The position numbers and the translations under genes are program-made. This document shows, one piece after another, positions 41,280 to 49,297 of a stretch of 64,000 nucleotides of DNA. The DNA is from Synechococcus elongatus PCC 11801 (GTDB lineage Bacteria > Cyanobacteriota > Cyanobacteriia > Synechococcales > Synechococcaceae): contig NZ_CP030139.2 of the NCBI RefSeq assembly GCF_003846445.2, forward strand, positions 558,001 through 622,000. The letters are read 5' to 3'. Position 1 is the first letter of the stretch. Every line of letters begins with the position of its first letter. Under the pieces are notes generated by a model, which was not told the origin of the DNA, did not search any database, and saw only the letters and a list, made by a program, of their open reading frames with translations.

Positions 41280-41774
41280 TTACAAAGTCTGGGGAGGTTG
41301 TCCCGATCGCCGACGCGTCCAGAGTGGACGGACAAAGGACAGCAGGAGACAGGCAACCCCAAGATTGATCAAGACATCGGCAATATTGAAAACGGGAAAA
41401 CGAATCAGCCGAAAGTCGAGAAAATCAATGACGGCGCCATCGTAGAAGCGATCAAGGCCATTGCCAAAAGCACCCGCAAAAATCAGGCCGTAGCCCCACT
41501 GCTCACTACGCGTCATCCGTGGGCCAAACCAAGCCCACACCGCCAGCCCCAAACAGACCAGAAAGGAAAGCCAGCGCAGCCAGCCACTTCCGCCACTGAA
41601 CAGACTGAAGGCAGCACCTGAGTTGCGCACGTAGGTGAAATGGAAGACCTGGGGCCAGATCGGCCAGCTTTGATAGAGCTGAAATTCAGTGACTACCCAA
41701 AGCTTACTGAGGCGATCGCAGATCAAGCCGCCCAGGGCTGGGATCCAAAAGGCGGGATAGCGAAAGCGCATCAT
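41280..41774 (-). CDS. lspA: Lipoprotein signal peptidase LspA
   Basis: LspA cleaves lipoprotein signal peptides at the lipid-modified cysteine in the inner membrane. The 164-residue product has four helices and both catalytic aspartate motifs: FGNGLDRFYDGAVIDFLDF and FNIADVLINLG. It follows bioY on the same strand after 27 bases. Lipoproteins with lipobox signals occur in this window (37215-38438), giving it plausible clients. Start ATG 41774; a second Met follows directly. Confidence 0.94.
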   Translation of the reverse strand: MMRFRYPAFWIPALGGLICDRLSKLWVVTEFQLYQSWPIWPQVFHFTYVRNSGAAFSLFSGGSGWLRWLSFLVCLGLAVWAWFGPRMTRSEQWGYGLIFAGAFGNGLDRFYDGAVIDFLDFRLIRFPVFNIADVLINLGVACLLLSFVRPLWTRRRSGQPPQTL

Positions 41775-41801
41775 TCGGGTGCAGTGTGCAGATCAACTTT
41801 T

Positions 41802-42383
41802 CTAGTAGAGCAGAAGCCGCCGCAACAGGAAGGCGATCAAGGTGACACAGCAGACGAGCGCTAGTTGCCCCGAGAGCGGTCCGATATTGTATTGCCAGAG
41901 CAGGCTGGGTAAGGCTGCTGCCCCGCCATGTAAACCACCTCCTAGAGTCAGCAGGGCCAGATAGATCGCCCCAAAAAACTGGACGGTTGCCAGTCCCAAC
42001 AGACAACCCAGGCTCAGATGTTCAGGTGTGACTGGCTGACGAAAGGCCCAGCGACCGCAGAGCCAAGCTGCTGGCAAAAAGCCAAGCAGGAAGCCAAAGC
42101 CCGGCTCTTGCCAATAGCCTGGGCCTCCGCCTTGGCTAAAGACGGGATAGCGACTGAGCCCTAGAGCCAGATAGGCCACTTGGGCGAGAAAGCTGGCTTC
42201 GGCACCGCCCATACAACTGGTGAACAGCATCGCCGCCACTTGGGCTGAACTGGTCAATGAATAGGTGAGCCACCGTAGACTGCCATCTTGCCAGGTTGGC
42301 ACCACGATCGCCGGTTCAATAAACGTGCCTGCGATCGTCAGCAGCAATCCAATTCCCGCCCAAAGCAATCCCGTTAGCGACAA
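41802..42383 (-). CDS. bioY: Biotin transporter S-component BioY
   Basis: The 193-residue membrane protein has five or six helices and the BioY motifs TSCMGGAEASFLAQVAYLALGLSRYPVFSQGGG and EPGFGFLLGFLPAAWLCG. BioY takes up biotin alone or with the ECF ATPase module. Its pairing with lspA in one transcript is a common cyanobacterial arrangement as far as I recall. Start ATG 42383. Confidence 0.9.
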   Translation of the reverse strand: MSLTGLLWAGIGLLLTIAGTFIEPAIVVPTWQDGSLRWLTYSLTSSAQVAAMLFTSCMGGAEASFLAQVAYLALGLSRYPVFSQGGGPGYWQEPGFGFLLGFLPAAWLCGRWAFRQPVTPEHLSLGCLLGLATVQFFGAIYLALLTLGGGLHGGAAALPSLLWQYNIGPLSGQLALVCCVTLIAFLLRRLLLY

Positions 42384-42529
42384 GTTTTTCCCCTGCGAGG
42401 GTCAGCCTCCACCTCGCAGAGCAGCATAACGCGGCGATCGCATCCCGTCTGCGCTGATCCGCCGAATGACCAGTCCATTGCCAGTTCTGCCGTGTACGCT
42501 AGCAACGCTGCCACCCGTGGACTGACGGC

Positions 42530-43054
42530 ATGAGTGCTTTGTTGCTGTACCCGGTTCTGCTCGATCTGCTGCGAGGTACGGTCGCTGCCTTGGCGATCGC
42601 CCTGGTGGGAGGGGGGCTGATCGGGGCGATCGCGGGAGCCGTCAATCGGCGCTGGCGACGGACCCTGGCTGGCAGCCTGCTGGGTAGTTTTTGGGGTGTC
42701 TTGCTGCTGGCCATTCTGCCGATCAGCGTGATTCCGGGACTGATCGGTGGAGGCCCTTATGCGGGAGTCTACGTTCTCGCCTTTGCTGTGATTTTGTTGC
42801 CACTTGGCTTGGCCGTGGGCGCAACGCTTGGCATTCTGATTTTTCTACGCTGTAGCCCACCCCAAATTCGACGTTGGCTGGCTTGGGTTGTGATCGTTGG
42901 CTATGGGGTGATGACGATCGCCCTGACTCTCAGTTGGGCGCGTTACTGCAGTCGTAACTACTGTGAGTTTCTGGAGTCCCCGAATGTTGGCCAGACGCCC
43001 ATGATCGTCTCTTTGGCTAGCGCGATCGCGCCTCCCGCTCACTTCCACCCATGA
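42530..43054 (+). CDS. Hypothetical membrane protein upstream of KdpD-like gene
   Basis: The 174-residue protein has four strongly hydrophobic segments (ALAIALVGGGLIGAIAGAV; LLGSFWGVLLLAILPISVIPGLIGG; VYVLAFAVILLPLGLAVGATLGILIFL; WLAWVVIVGYGVMTIALTLSW) and a short polar C terminus. I recognise no family. Its stop overlaps the ATG of the KdpD-like gene by four bases, so the two are coupled and may work together at the membrane. Confidence 0.7.
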   Translation: MSALLLYPVLLDLLRGTVAALAIALVGGGLIGAIAGAVNRRWRRTLAGSLLGSFWGVLLLAILPISVIPGLIGGGPYAGVYVLAFAVILLPLGLAVGATLGILIFLRCSPPQIRRWLAWVVIVGYGVMTIALTLSWARYCSRNYCEFLESPNVGQTPMIVSLASAIAPPAHFHP

Positions 43055-44169
43055 TGCCGCTGTTGAAAGCTCGACGCGGCCGCCACAAAGTCTTTATTGG
43101 CATGGCTCCCGGCGTTGGCAAAACCTATCGCATGCTGCAGGAAGGGCATCAACTGCGCAGCGAGGGGTTGGATGTCGTGATTGGGTTGCTGGAAACCCAC
43201 GGACGGCTTGAAACCCGACAGCAAGCCCAAGGATTGGAGACGATTCCTGCGCGCCAGCTGACCTATAACGGCGTGGTCCTCAGTGAAGTTGATATCGAGG
43301 CGATCTTGCAGCGTCAGCCGCAACTGGTCCTGATCGATGAACTGGCTCACACCAACGCTCCGGGGTCGGTCAATGAAAAGCGCTATCAGGATGTGGAACT
43401 ACTGCTGAGGGCAGGCTTGGATGTCTATTCCACCGTCAACATTCAGCACCTCGAAAGCCTGAATGATCTCGTGGCTCGCATTACCGGCGTGATTGTGCGC
43501 GAGCGCATTCCCGATCGCCTCTTGGAGGAAGCCGATGAGGTCGTCGTGGTTGATGTGACGCCCGAAACCCTAGAGGAGCGTTTGCGCGAAGGCCGGATCT
43601 ATGCCCTCGAGAAGGTTCCCCAAGCCCTGACCAATTTCTTCCAACGGCACCATCTGGTGGCCCTGAGAGAACTGGCCCTGCGCGCTGTGGCCGACAGCAT
43701 CGAAGAGCAAGCTGCGGGCGATCGCCAAGGAGCCGGAACCGTCAGCGTCCGCGAGCGAGTCTTGGTCTGTCTGTCCACTCATCCCCAGTCGATTCGGTTG
43801 TTGCGGCGGGCAGCCCGCCTGACGAGTGCCATGGATGCGCGCCTGTATGTGCTGTTTGTGGCGGATCCGCAGCGGTTTTTGACCAAAGCCGAAGTGCTGC
43901 AACTCGAGACTTGCGATCGGCTCTGCGAGATGTTTGAGGGCACCTTTCTCCGCGTTGAAAGCACCGATGTCGTTGCGGCGATCGCCAAGGCAGCCACCGA
44001 GCAACGCATCACCCAAGTCGTCATTGGCGAAAGCCCCAGTCGCAAGTGGCTGTGGTGGCTGCGACGTCCCCTGACCGATCGCCTGCTCCAACGGTTACGA
44101 GGCCAGGGAGTTGACTTGCATATCATCAGCTTCCCCGGTGAGCACCCCACTGCAGAACTTGATGGCTAG
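43051..44169 (+). CDS. kdpD: Kinase-less KdpD: sensor N-terminal domain plus USP domain
   Basis: The 372-residue protein equals the N-terminal cytoplasmic part of the potassium sensor KdpD: a P-loop KdpD domain (GMAPGVGKTYRML, Walker A about 17-25; LVLIDELAHTNAPGS, Walker B) and a universal-stress-protein-like domain (about 245-360, RVLVCLSTHPQSIRLLRRAARLTS ... VVIGESPSRKW). The membrane helices, dimerisation and histidine-kinase domains are absent. Short KdpD proteins of this kind are known in Anabaena. No kdpABC or kdpE gene is in view, so its role in K+ response is inferred from the family. The ATG overlaps the upstream membrane-protein gene. Confidence 0.88.
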   Translation: MMPLLKARRGRHKVFIGMAPGVGKTYRMLQEGHQLRSEGLDVVIGLLETHGRLETRQQAQGLETIPARQLTYNGVVLSEVDIEAILQRQPQLVLIDELAHTNAPGSVNEKRYQDVELLLRAGLDVYSTVNIQHLESLNDLVARITGVIVRERIPDRLLEEADEVVVVDVTPETLEERLREGRIYALEKVPQALTNFFQRHHLVALRELALRAVADSIEEQAAGDRQGAGTVSVRERVLVCLSTHPQSIRLLRRAARLTSAMDARLYVLFVADPQRFLTKAEVLQLETCDRLCEMFEGTFLRVESTDVVAAIAKAATEQRITQVVIGESPSRKWLWWLRRPLTDRLLQRLRGQGVDLHIISFPGEHPTAELDG

Positions 44170-44216
44170 ACCAGAATCCGCCAGCATCAAGAGTGGATGG
44201 ATTCTGCGGAAAGACG

Positions 44217-44804
44217 ATGGCAAAAACCGCTTCGACCATGTTGGCTCTGGGGACTGTTGCACCTGATTTTGCCCTGCCGGATGTTGTCTCTGGTCGCACG
44301 GTTCAACTGGCGGACTTTCGCGATCGCCCTGGCCTGCTGGTGATGTTCATCTGTCAGCACTGCCCATTCGTCAAGCACATCGAAGTGGAGCTGGCCGCGA
44401 TCGGTCATGACTATCCCGACTTGGGCATCGTGGCGATCAGCCCCAACAGCCTCCAGACTCATCCCCAGGATGGTCCTGAACAGCTGAAGGCGCAGGCTGA
44501 GCGTTTGGGCTTTGCCTTCCCCTATTGCCTCGATGAAAGTCAAGCTGTCGCCAAGGCTTACACGGCAGCCTGCACACCAGACTTTTTCCTGTTCGATCGC
44601 GATCGCCGCTTGGTCTACCGCGGTCAACTGGATGACAGTCGCCCCAGCAACGATCGCCCGGTGACGGGAGCAGATCTACGGGCTGCCATTACCGCTGTGC
44701 TTGCAGGAGAGGCACCTAGTGCCGACCAAAAACCCAGCATTGGCTGCAACATCAAGTGGCACCCAGGCCAAGAACCGGACTATTACGGCGCGCAATTGGT
44801 TTGA
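44217..44804 (+). CDS. Thioredoxin-fold (AhpC/TSA-type) protein
   Basis: The 195-residue protein is of the peroxiredoxin-like redoxin family: LGTVAPDFALPDVVSGRTVQLADF, then the active-site segment MFICQHCPFVKHIEVEL with a CxxC-type pair (CQHC), and TPDFFLFDRDRRLVYRGQLDD. Relatives are annotated as thioredoxin family proteins in many cyanobacteria; a thiol-disulfide or peroxide-handling role is likely. A GGAAAGA ribosome binding site precedes ATG 44217, which I chose over the longer in-frame start at 44193. The gene ends in a convergent region with a strong 11-base hairpin. Confidence 0.85.
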   Translation: MAKTASTMLALGTVAPDFALPDVVSGRTVQLADFRDRPGLLVMFICQHCPFVKHIEVELAAIGHDYPDLGIVAISPNSLQTHPQDGPEQLKAQAERLGFAFPYCLDESQAVAKAYTAACTPDFFLFDRDRRLVYRGQLDDSRPSNDRPVTGADLRAAITAVLAGEAPSADQKPSIGCNIKWHPGQEPDYYGAQLV

Positions 44805-44902
44805 GCGATCTCGACCTCAGCTCCCTGCTGATCAAGCGGGAGCAAGCGGCTGATCGATGCGCTGAAGCAAACAGATGGTCGAGGCTCAGCGATGCCCACA
44901 AG

Positions 44903-44935
44903 GCAGTCTGGGTCATCCAATAACACCCAGACTGC
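44903..44935. terminator. Strong hairpin between convergent genes
   Basis: A perfect 11-base inverted repeat (GCAGTCTGGGT / ACCCAGACTGC) with an 11-base loop sits between the thioredoxin-fold gene and the DUF1818 gene, and touches the stop codon of the latter. It is a likely bidirectional terminator, though neither side has a long T-run. Confidence 0.65.
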
Positions 44936-45300
44936 TAAAAAGCCTTGAGCGTGTGGGTCGCTGCCACTAAATCCGGTACGGCAGCAGCGGGCCAGCAGGC
45001 TTCGACGCGGCGATCGCTGGCGAGGATCAAACGCAGGTCATAGGCATCAGGAAAACCCTCAGCCTCGAGCCAGAGCAGAGCTGACTCCGCTTCGATCTGC
45101 AGGCGTTCCTCGGGCATCAATTCACTGGCGATCGCCGCGATCGTTTCCGCAAGTTGCTGAACCAGCCGACAGAAGTCGGCCATCTCGTCCGCAGTCAGCT
45201 CGACTGCCCAATCCGTGGTACCCACTAAGCCGGGATAGCGTTCTGCTGCCTCATCCCAGCCCAGCCGCCAACCTGACCCTTCGCGCAGAATTCGCCCCAT
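44935..45300 (-). CDS. DUF1818 family cyanobacterial protein
   Basis: The 121-residue cyanobacteria-specific protein starts MGRILREGSGWRLGWDEAAERYPGLVG and has the DWAVELTADEMADFCRLVQQL block, both diagnostic for DUF1818. It is soluble and acidic; its function is unknown. It is the third gene of a tight minus-strand run (rpoZ, exported protein, DUF1818), five bases after the preceding stop. Confidence 0.85.
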   Translation of the reverse strand: MGRILREGSGWRLGWDEAAERYPGLVGTTDWAVELTADEMADFCRLVQQLAETIAAIASELMPEERLQIEAESALLWLEAEGFPDAYDLRLILASDRRVEACWPAAAVPDLVAATHTLKAF

Positions 45301-45305
45301 CTTCC

Positions 45306-45878
45306 CTAGCGCAACAGATCAGCCGATCCCCGACCGGGCAAAGCAGGCAGTGGCGGCACGGCTGGTGTTGGCACTGGTGGGGTCGGCCGCACTTCGGGCG
45401 GTGCAAGTGTCTCTTCTGGCGGCACCGCTGCTGTTTGTGGACGCGGCACTACGGCCAAAATCGCATCGATCAGGCGATCGCGTTCAGCGCGAGTGAGTTT
45501 CGCGATCGCTTGCAAATCACTTTGAAGCGGATTAGGGGAAAGCGTTTCGAAGCCGGGATAGTCCTCGGGGCGCAGGACCCCATTCACACCCAGCAGATCC
45601 GCCATCGTGATCTTCCAATCCAAGCGCGAGGCCAAACGACGGTTACGGTTCTGCTGATGGAAGCGAATTAGACGCGACACCAGCGTATCGGTCGGACGCA
45701 GCTCGCCACTGCGCACGCCACGGTAGGTATTGGCACGCTCGAGATTAGGCAGCTTTTCATAAACGAGCTGCCCAATCTCTTCAGGTCTGGGAGGCCGCTG
45801 CGCCTCAGCTACGGATGCGTAGCAGAGCAGGAGAGCCAGCACACCGCTCCACAGTCTTAGGGTGCGTTGCCGCTTCAC
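45306..45878 (-). CDS. Exported hypothetical protein with proline-rich tail
   Basis: The 190-residue protein has a signal peptide (LWSGVLALLLCYASVAEA, cleavage near residue 26) and a globular domain (EEIGQLVYEKLPNLERANTYRGVRSGELRPTDTLVSRLIRFHQQ...). The C-terminal tail is proline-rich (PPEVRPTPPVPTPAVPPLP), as in proteins crossing the periplasm or cell wall. I recognise no named family. The GTG start overlaps the rpoZ stop by four bases (GTGA), so its translation is coupled to the RNA polymerase omega gene, an arrangement that probably reflects compact gene packing. Confidence 0.75.
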   Translation of the reverse strand: MKRQRTLRLWSGVLALLLCYASVAEAQRPPRPEEIGQLVYEKLPNLERANTYRGVRSGELRPTDTLVSRLIRFHQQNRNRRLASRLDWKITMADLLGVNGVLRPEDYPGFETLSPNPLQSDLQAIAKLTRAERDRLIDAILAVVPRPQTAAVPPEETLAPPEVRPTPPVPTPAVPPLPALPGRGSADLLR

Positions 45879-46105
45879 CCGCCAATGATCTCCGGCTGGT
45901 TCAACTCGTCTGACATTTCCAAAATGGCGCGCAGCACAGGCTTAATGCCAGTTTCCTCGCTCAGATTTTCCATCTCCTCGTAGCGCGCTTGCTTGGCACG
46001 ACGCGCGATCTGCAGGGTGACGTGGTAGCGATTGGGGGAAGCTACAATCAGGCTCTCAGCTTTGAAGAGCAGATCTTGAGAATCCAGATCGAAGCGCTGG
46101 AGCAT
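45875..46105 (-). CDS. rpoZ: RNA polymerase omega subunit
   Basis: This 76-residue protein matches the cyanobacterial and plastid (Ycf61) form of omega: RFDLDSQDLLFKAESLIVASPNRYHVTLQIARRAK, and the conserved end KPVLRAILEMSDELNQPEIIGG. Omega binds the beta-prime subunit and aids polymerase assembly and sigma recruitment. The ATG is preceded by about 150 bases of non-coding sequence shared with a divergent GTPase gene. It is the first gene of the three-gene run. Confidence 0.94.
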   Translation of the reverse strand: MLQRFDLDSQDLLFKAESLIVASPNRYHVTLQIARRAKQARYEEMENLSEETGIKPVLRAILEMSDELNQPEIIGG

Positions 46106-46254
46106 GATGATTCAGCAAAGGCGACAAGACTTTCAGTTTAATACGGGCGGCTAGTGCTGGTGGCTGCGTGGGGACAATTGGCAAGCTGCTGAGCAGCTAG
46201 CTGAGGCGATCGCCAGATACGCTACAAGGGCGAAGCGCTGGAGGCAGAGGGTCG

Positions 46255-47796
46255 ATGCTGCGCAATACGCGGCTCTTGGTCTTGGGAGTCTTAGTCTTGG
46301 TTGCGCTGGGGCTGGTGATCTGGGTGATCGATGCCCTGCAGCGCCTCTACTGGCAGTTGTCCTACAGCTCGCCCCTGCTGGCAGGATTTCTGATCTTTGT
46401 CTTAGTGCTGATGATCGTGGCGGTCATCGGCAGCCTGATCTATTCCTTTAGTCGCTTTGGCCGTTCGCCTAAGCGATCGCAGCCCATCCAGCTCCCTGAG
46501 GTCAAGGCCGAAGCTGCCGAAGAAAACCTCAAGGCGGTACAGCAACAGGTCAACCAAATCGCCGATGAAATTGCCCGGGAGGCACTGCTCGAGCGATCGC
46601 GACAGATTGCTACCGAACTGGAACGCGGTGAGCTGCGGGTGGTGATTTTTGGCACAGGCTCAGCGGGCAAAACCTCTCTGATCAATGCGCTGCTCGGTCG
46701 CATTGTCGGCAAGGTCGAAGCAACGATGGGTTCTACGGAAGAGGGTGAGACCTATCGTTTGGGGCTGCGTGGGGTAGGGCGTGACATTTTAATCACGGAT
46801 ACGCCGGGAATTTTGGAAGCAGGCGTGGCGGGTCGATTACGGGAAAAGCTGGCGCGCCAGTTAGCAGTCGAAGCAGATCTCCTGCTGTTTGTGGTCGATA
46901 ACGATTTGCGCCGCTCAGAACTGGAGCCTTGTCTCGATCTGGCTCGGATTGGCAAGCGATCGCTCCTGATCTTCAACAAGGCGGATCTTTACGAAGAGCG
47001 CGATCGCGAGGTGATTCTGGCGCGTCTTCGGGAGCGCCTTAAGGGGCTGATTCCACCCGCAGACATTCTGACGGCTAGCGCATGTCCGCAGCCGGTGCGC
47101 CTACCGGATGGCAGCTTTTTGCAGCCAGAGCCAGAGGTGACAACGCTGCTCAAGCGAATGGCAGCAGTTCTCCGCAGTGAAGGCGAGGATTTGATTGCTG
47201 ACAACATCCTGCTGCAGTCGCAGCGCTTGGGTGAAGAGACGCGACAACTACTCGATCAGCAGCGGCAACGGCAAGCTGAGCAAATCGTCGATCGCTTTCA
47301 GTGGATTAGCGCTGGCGTAATTGCTGTGACGCCTTTACCTGGCCTAGATCTACTAGGGACCGCCGCAGTCAATGCCCAGATGGTGATCGAAATTGGCCGC
47401 CTCTATGACTGTGATCTCGATCGCGATCGCGGGCGAGATTTGGCCTTGTCTCTCGCTCGAACACTGACAAGTTTAGGCCTGATCAAAGGGGCCACTCAGA
47501 TTGTGGCAGCAGCCTTGCAAACTAACGTGGCGACTGCCATTTTAGGTCGCGCGATTCAGGGCGTGAGTGCCGCTTACCTAACGCGAATTGCAGGCAGAAG
47601 CTTCATTGAATATTTCCGCCAAAACCAAAGCTGGGGTGATGGCGGCATCACAGAGGTCGTTCAGCAACAATTCCAGCTCAATCGTCGCGATGAATTTATT
47701 CGTAGCTTTATTCAAGATGCTTTGGTTCGGGTTGTAGAACCCCTAACTGCCAAGTTGGAAGGGCGGCTATTACCTCCAGGCGATCGATCGCGCTAA
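46255..47796 (+). CDS. DUF697 membrane GTPase (canonical motifs)
   Basis: The 513-residue protein has two N-terminal membrane helices (about 7-26 and 40-64), an Era/dynamin-like GTPase domain and a C-terminal DUF697 domain. G motifs are intact: Walker A GTGSAGKT (133-140), DTPG (182-185) and NKAD (241-244). The DUF697 part includes WISAGVIAVTPLPGLDLLGTAA. It is the conserved counterpart of the degenerate paralogue at 4608-5996. Related proteins (YcjF/Slr-type) are membrane GTPases of unknown task, possibly in membrane remodelling. Start ATG 46255 with GAGGCAGAGG upstream. Confidence 0.87.
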   Translation: MLRNTRLLVLGVLVLVALGLVIWVIDALQRLYWQLSYSSPLLAGFLIFVLVLMIVAVIGSLIYSFSRFGRSPKRSQPIQLPEVKAEAAEENLKAVQQQVNQIADEIAREALLERSRQIATELERGELRVVIFGTGSAGKTSLINALLGRIVGKVEATMGSTEEGETYRLGLRGVGRDILITDTPGILEAGVAGRLREKLARQLAVEADLLLFVVDNDLRRSELEPCLDLARIGKRSLLIFNKADLYEERDREVILARLRERLKGLIPPADILTASACPQPVRLPDGSFLQPEPEVTTLLKRMAAVLRSEGEDLIADNILLQSQRLGEETRQLLDQQRQRQAEQIVDRFQWISAGVIAVTPLPGLDLLGTAAVNAQMVIEIGRLYDCDLDRDRGRDLALSLARTLTSLGLIKGATQIVAAALQTNVATAILGRAIQGVSAAYLTRIAGRSFIEYFRQNQSWGDGGITEVVQQQFQLNRRDEFIRSFIQDALVRVVEPLTAKLEGRLLPPGDRSR

Positions 47797-47829
47797 CCTT
47801 CTCCAGATCAAATCATCTGTTCTAATGAT

Positions 47830-48804
47830 TTAGGAATCACTATTATTTTGGCGCCACTCCATTCGCCTTTTCCAGATTTTCAATGCCTTTTCTAAAAGAT
47901 TTTCCAAAGATCTCTGATTAAATGGCTGTTTGACTTCTTTATAAGTAACTCGCCGTCTGAGGTCAAGCTGAAATCCAGCATGGCAGGTTCCCCAGTAGCT
48001 GGCCGTAATCCAATTAGTCCAGTAGCGAAATCTTCTGACTCGCCCACGGAAGAAGTTTTCATCATTAGGAAACCAGAAGAAAATACAGAACTCACGCGCA
48101 GGATCAATGCACAATTCTGCTACATGCTTTTTGCCTTTTCCATAAAAAATACTTTGACCTTGAACAACTTCTTGAATGCGTGGATCGAAGTTGAGGATTT
48201 TGATCCGTAATTTCAGGAGGTGATCACGTTGCTTTGGCGTACAACGTTTAAGCCAAGTCAGCATCAGAGGTGGCGGGTCAGGTAAAGCAGCTGGCGTGTT
48301 TGGAAGTTGGAAGACTGGGATCTGTTGCTGGCGCTGCTCTTGAGTGTGGAGATTGAGTACTATCAGATAGTGATTTTGAGCCTGTTGCTCGATTTGGTGC
48401 TGATACAACTCAAAGGACAGTTGACTGTAGCGAACATCAGTCAAGTTATCGGGATGATAGCTAGGCGCGATCGCAATCAGTCGAATCGGGCGTAGATAGT
48501 TAACCTGATCAGCACAAGGCTGCTCTTGAGCGATCGCATCAAAATAACGAGTTAGTTGTGGCACTAAATATCGGTCTTCTACAACTTTTAGTTCAATCAC
48601 GATCAGCTCGTTTTCGTAACCGATCGCTAAAATATCGCAACACTGATTGTTGATGCGGAACTGACGCTGTAGAGGCTGACAGTCTAAATAGTCAGGTAGA
48701 AATTCCCATAAAAAGCGTTCGAGTTCGCTTTCATTGGCAAATTTCCAGCTAAAGCCCGATGAAATTAACTGAATCTCTTGGAGATTTAAACTGGTGTTAC
48801 GCAT
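47830..48804 (-). CDS. PD-(D/E)XK nuclease-fold protein (NucS/DUF91-like N-terminal part)
   Basis: The 324-residue protein has in its first third a restriction-endonuclease-like core: CDILAIGYENELIVIELKVVEDRYLVPQLTRYFDAI. The D of CDIL and the ELK of VIELK match the D...ExK catalytic pattern of DUF91/NucS and other PD-(D/E)XK families. The C-terminal two thirds (LRIKILNFDPRIQEVVQGQSIFYGKGKKHVAELCIDPAREFCIFFW) resemble the DUF5655-type domain often found at the end of such proteins. A role in DNA repair or defence is possible, but no methyltransferase or partner is adjacent. The gene is richer in A/T than its neighbours. Start ATG 48804. Confidence 0.65.
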   Translation of the reverse strand: MRNTSLNLQEIQLISSGFSWKFANESELERFLWEFLPDYLDCQPLQRQFRINNQCCDILAIGYENELIVIELKVVEDRYLVPQLTRYFDAIAQEQPCADQVNYLRPIRLIAIAPSYHPDNLTDVRYSQLSFELYQHQIEQQAQNHYLIVLNLHTQEQRQQQIPVFQLPNTPAALPDPPPLMLTWLKRCTPKQRDHLLKLRIKILNFDPRIQEVVQGQSIFYGKGKKHVAELCIDPAREFCIFFWFPNDENFFRGRVRRFRYWTNWITASYWGTCHAGFQLDLRRRVTYKEVKQPFNQRSLENLLEKALKIWKRRMEWRQNNSDS

Positions 48805-48924
48805 CGAAATTTTAGCTGTAATAGATTGAGAGAGACACTGCGACCACTCAGCCTTTTAACCACTGAAATTAGTGCAAGGAATAAGCTGGTAATCGCAGTT
48901 GAACTATCTGTATAAACTTGCAAC

Positions 48925-49182
48925 TCAGGACTTCCGTTCGGCTTCTCCAAGCAGAACCAAAATGCTATTGAGAAAGCCTTCGACTTCTGCTTGATAAGCA
49001 CCTAATGCTCGCGATCGCTCTGCCGTGACCAACTCAGTAAGTAACCGAAGACCTTGACCGCTCTGCCATTTCTTAAGGGCTTCCTCATCCCCAGTTGAGA
49101 CTGCGTTGATCAGTGCTGCATATTCTTGGGCTGCAACACCAGCACGAATCCAGCTGGGAGTAAAACGACTGAGAGGGGACAT
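48925..49182 (-). CDS. Small conserved hypothetical protein
   Basis: This protein of about 85 residues starts MSPLSRFTPSWIRAGVAAQEYAALI and is predicted all-helical (STGDEEALKKWQSGQGLRLLTELVTAERSRALGAYQAEVEGFL). A GTG at 49197 would add five residues. I know no function; similar short proteins occur across cyanobacteria. It has its own non-coding flanks of about 115 bases on each side. Confidence 0.6.
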   Translation of the reverse strand: MSPLSRFTPSWIRAGVAAQEYAALINAVSTGDEEALKKWQSGQGLRLLTELVTAERSRALGAYQAEVEGFLNSILVLLGEAERKS

Positions 49183-49297
49183 TGGGGTTGTTCTCACGCT
49201 TTTCTCTAGTGTCCGCGATCGCCTTCAAACTGAAAGTCCTCCCCCGAGCAGTTGAGAGAGGAACTTACATTGATGAAATTGGATGTTTGAGCAGAAC

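Noticed and set aside
41124-41621. Plus-strand 165-codon frame antisense to lspA
   Set aside because: Composition and Pro/Gln/Lys-rich translation fit a shadow of lspA, which is clearly real.
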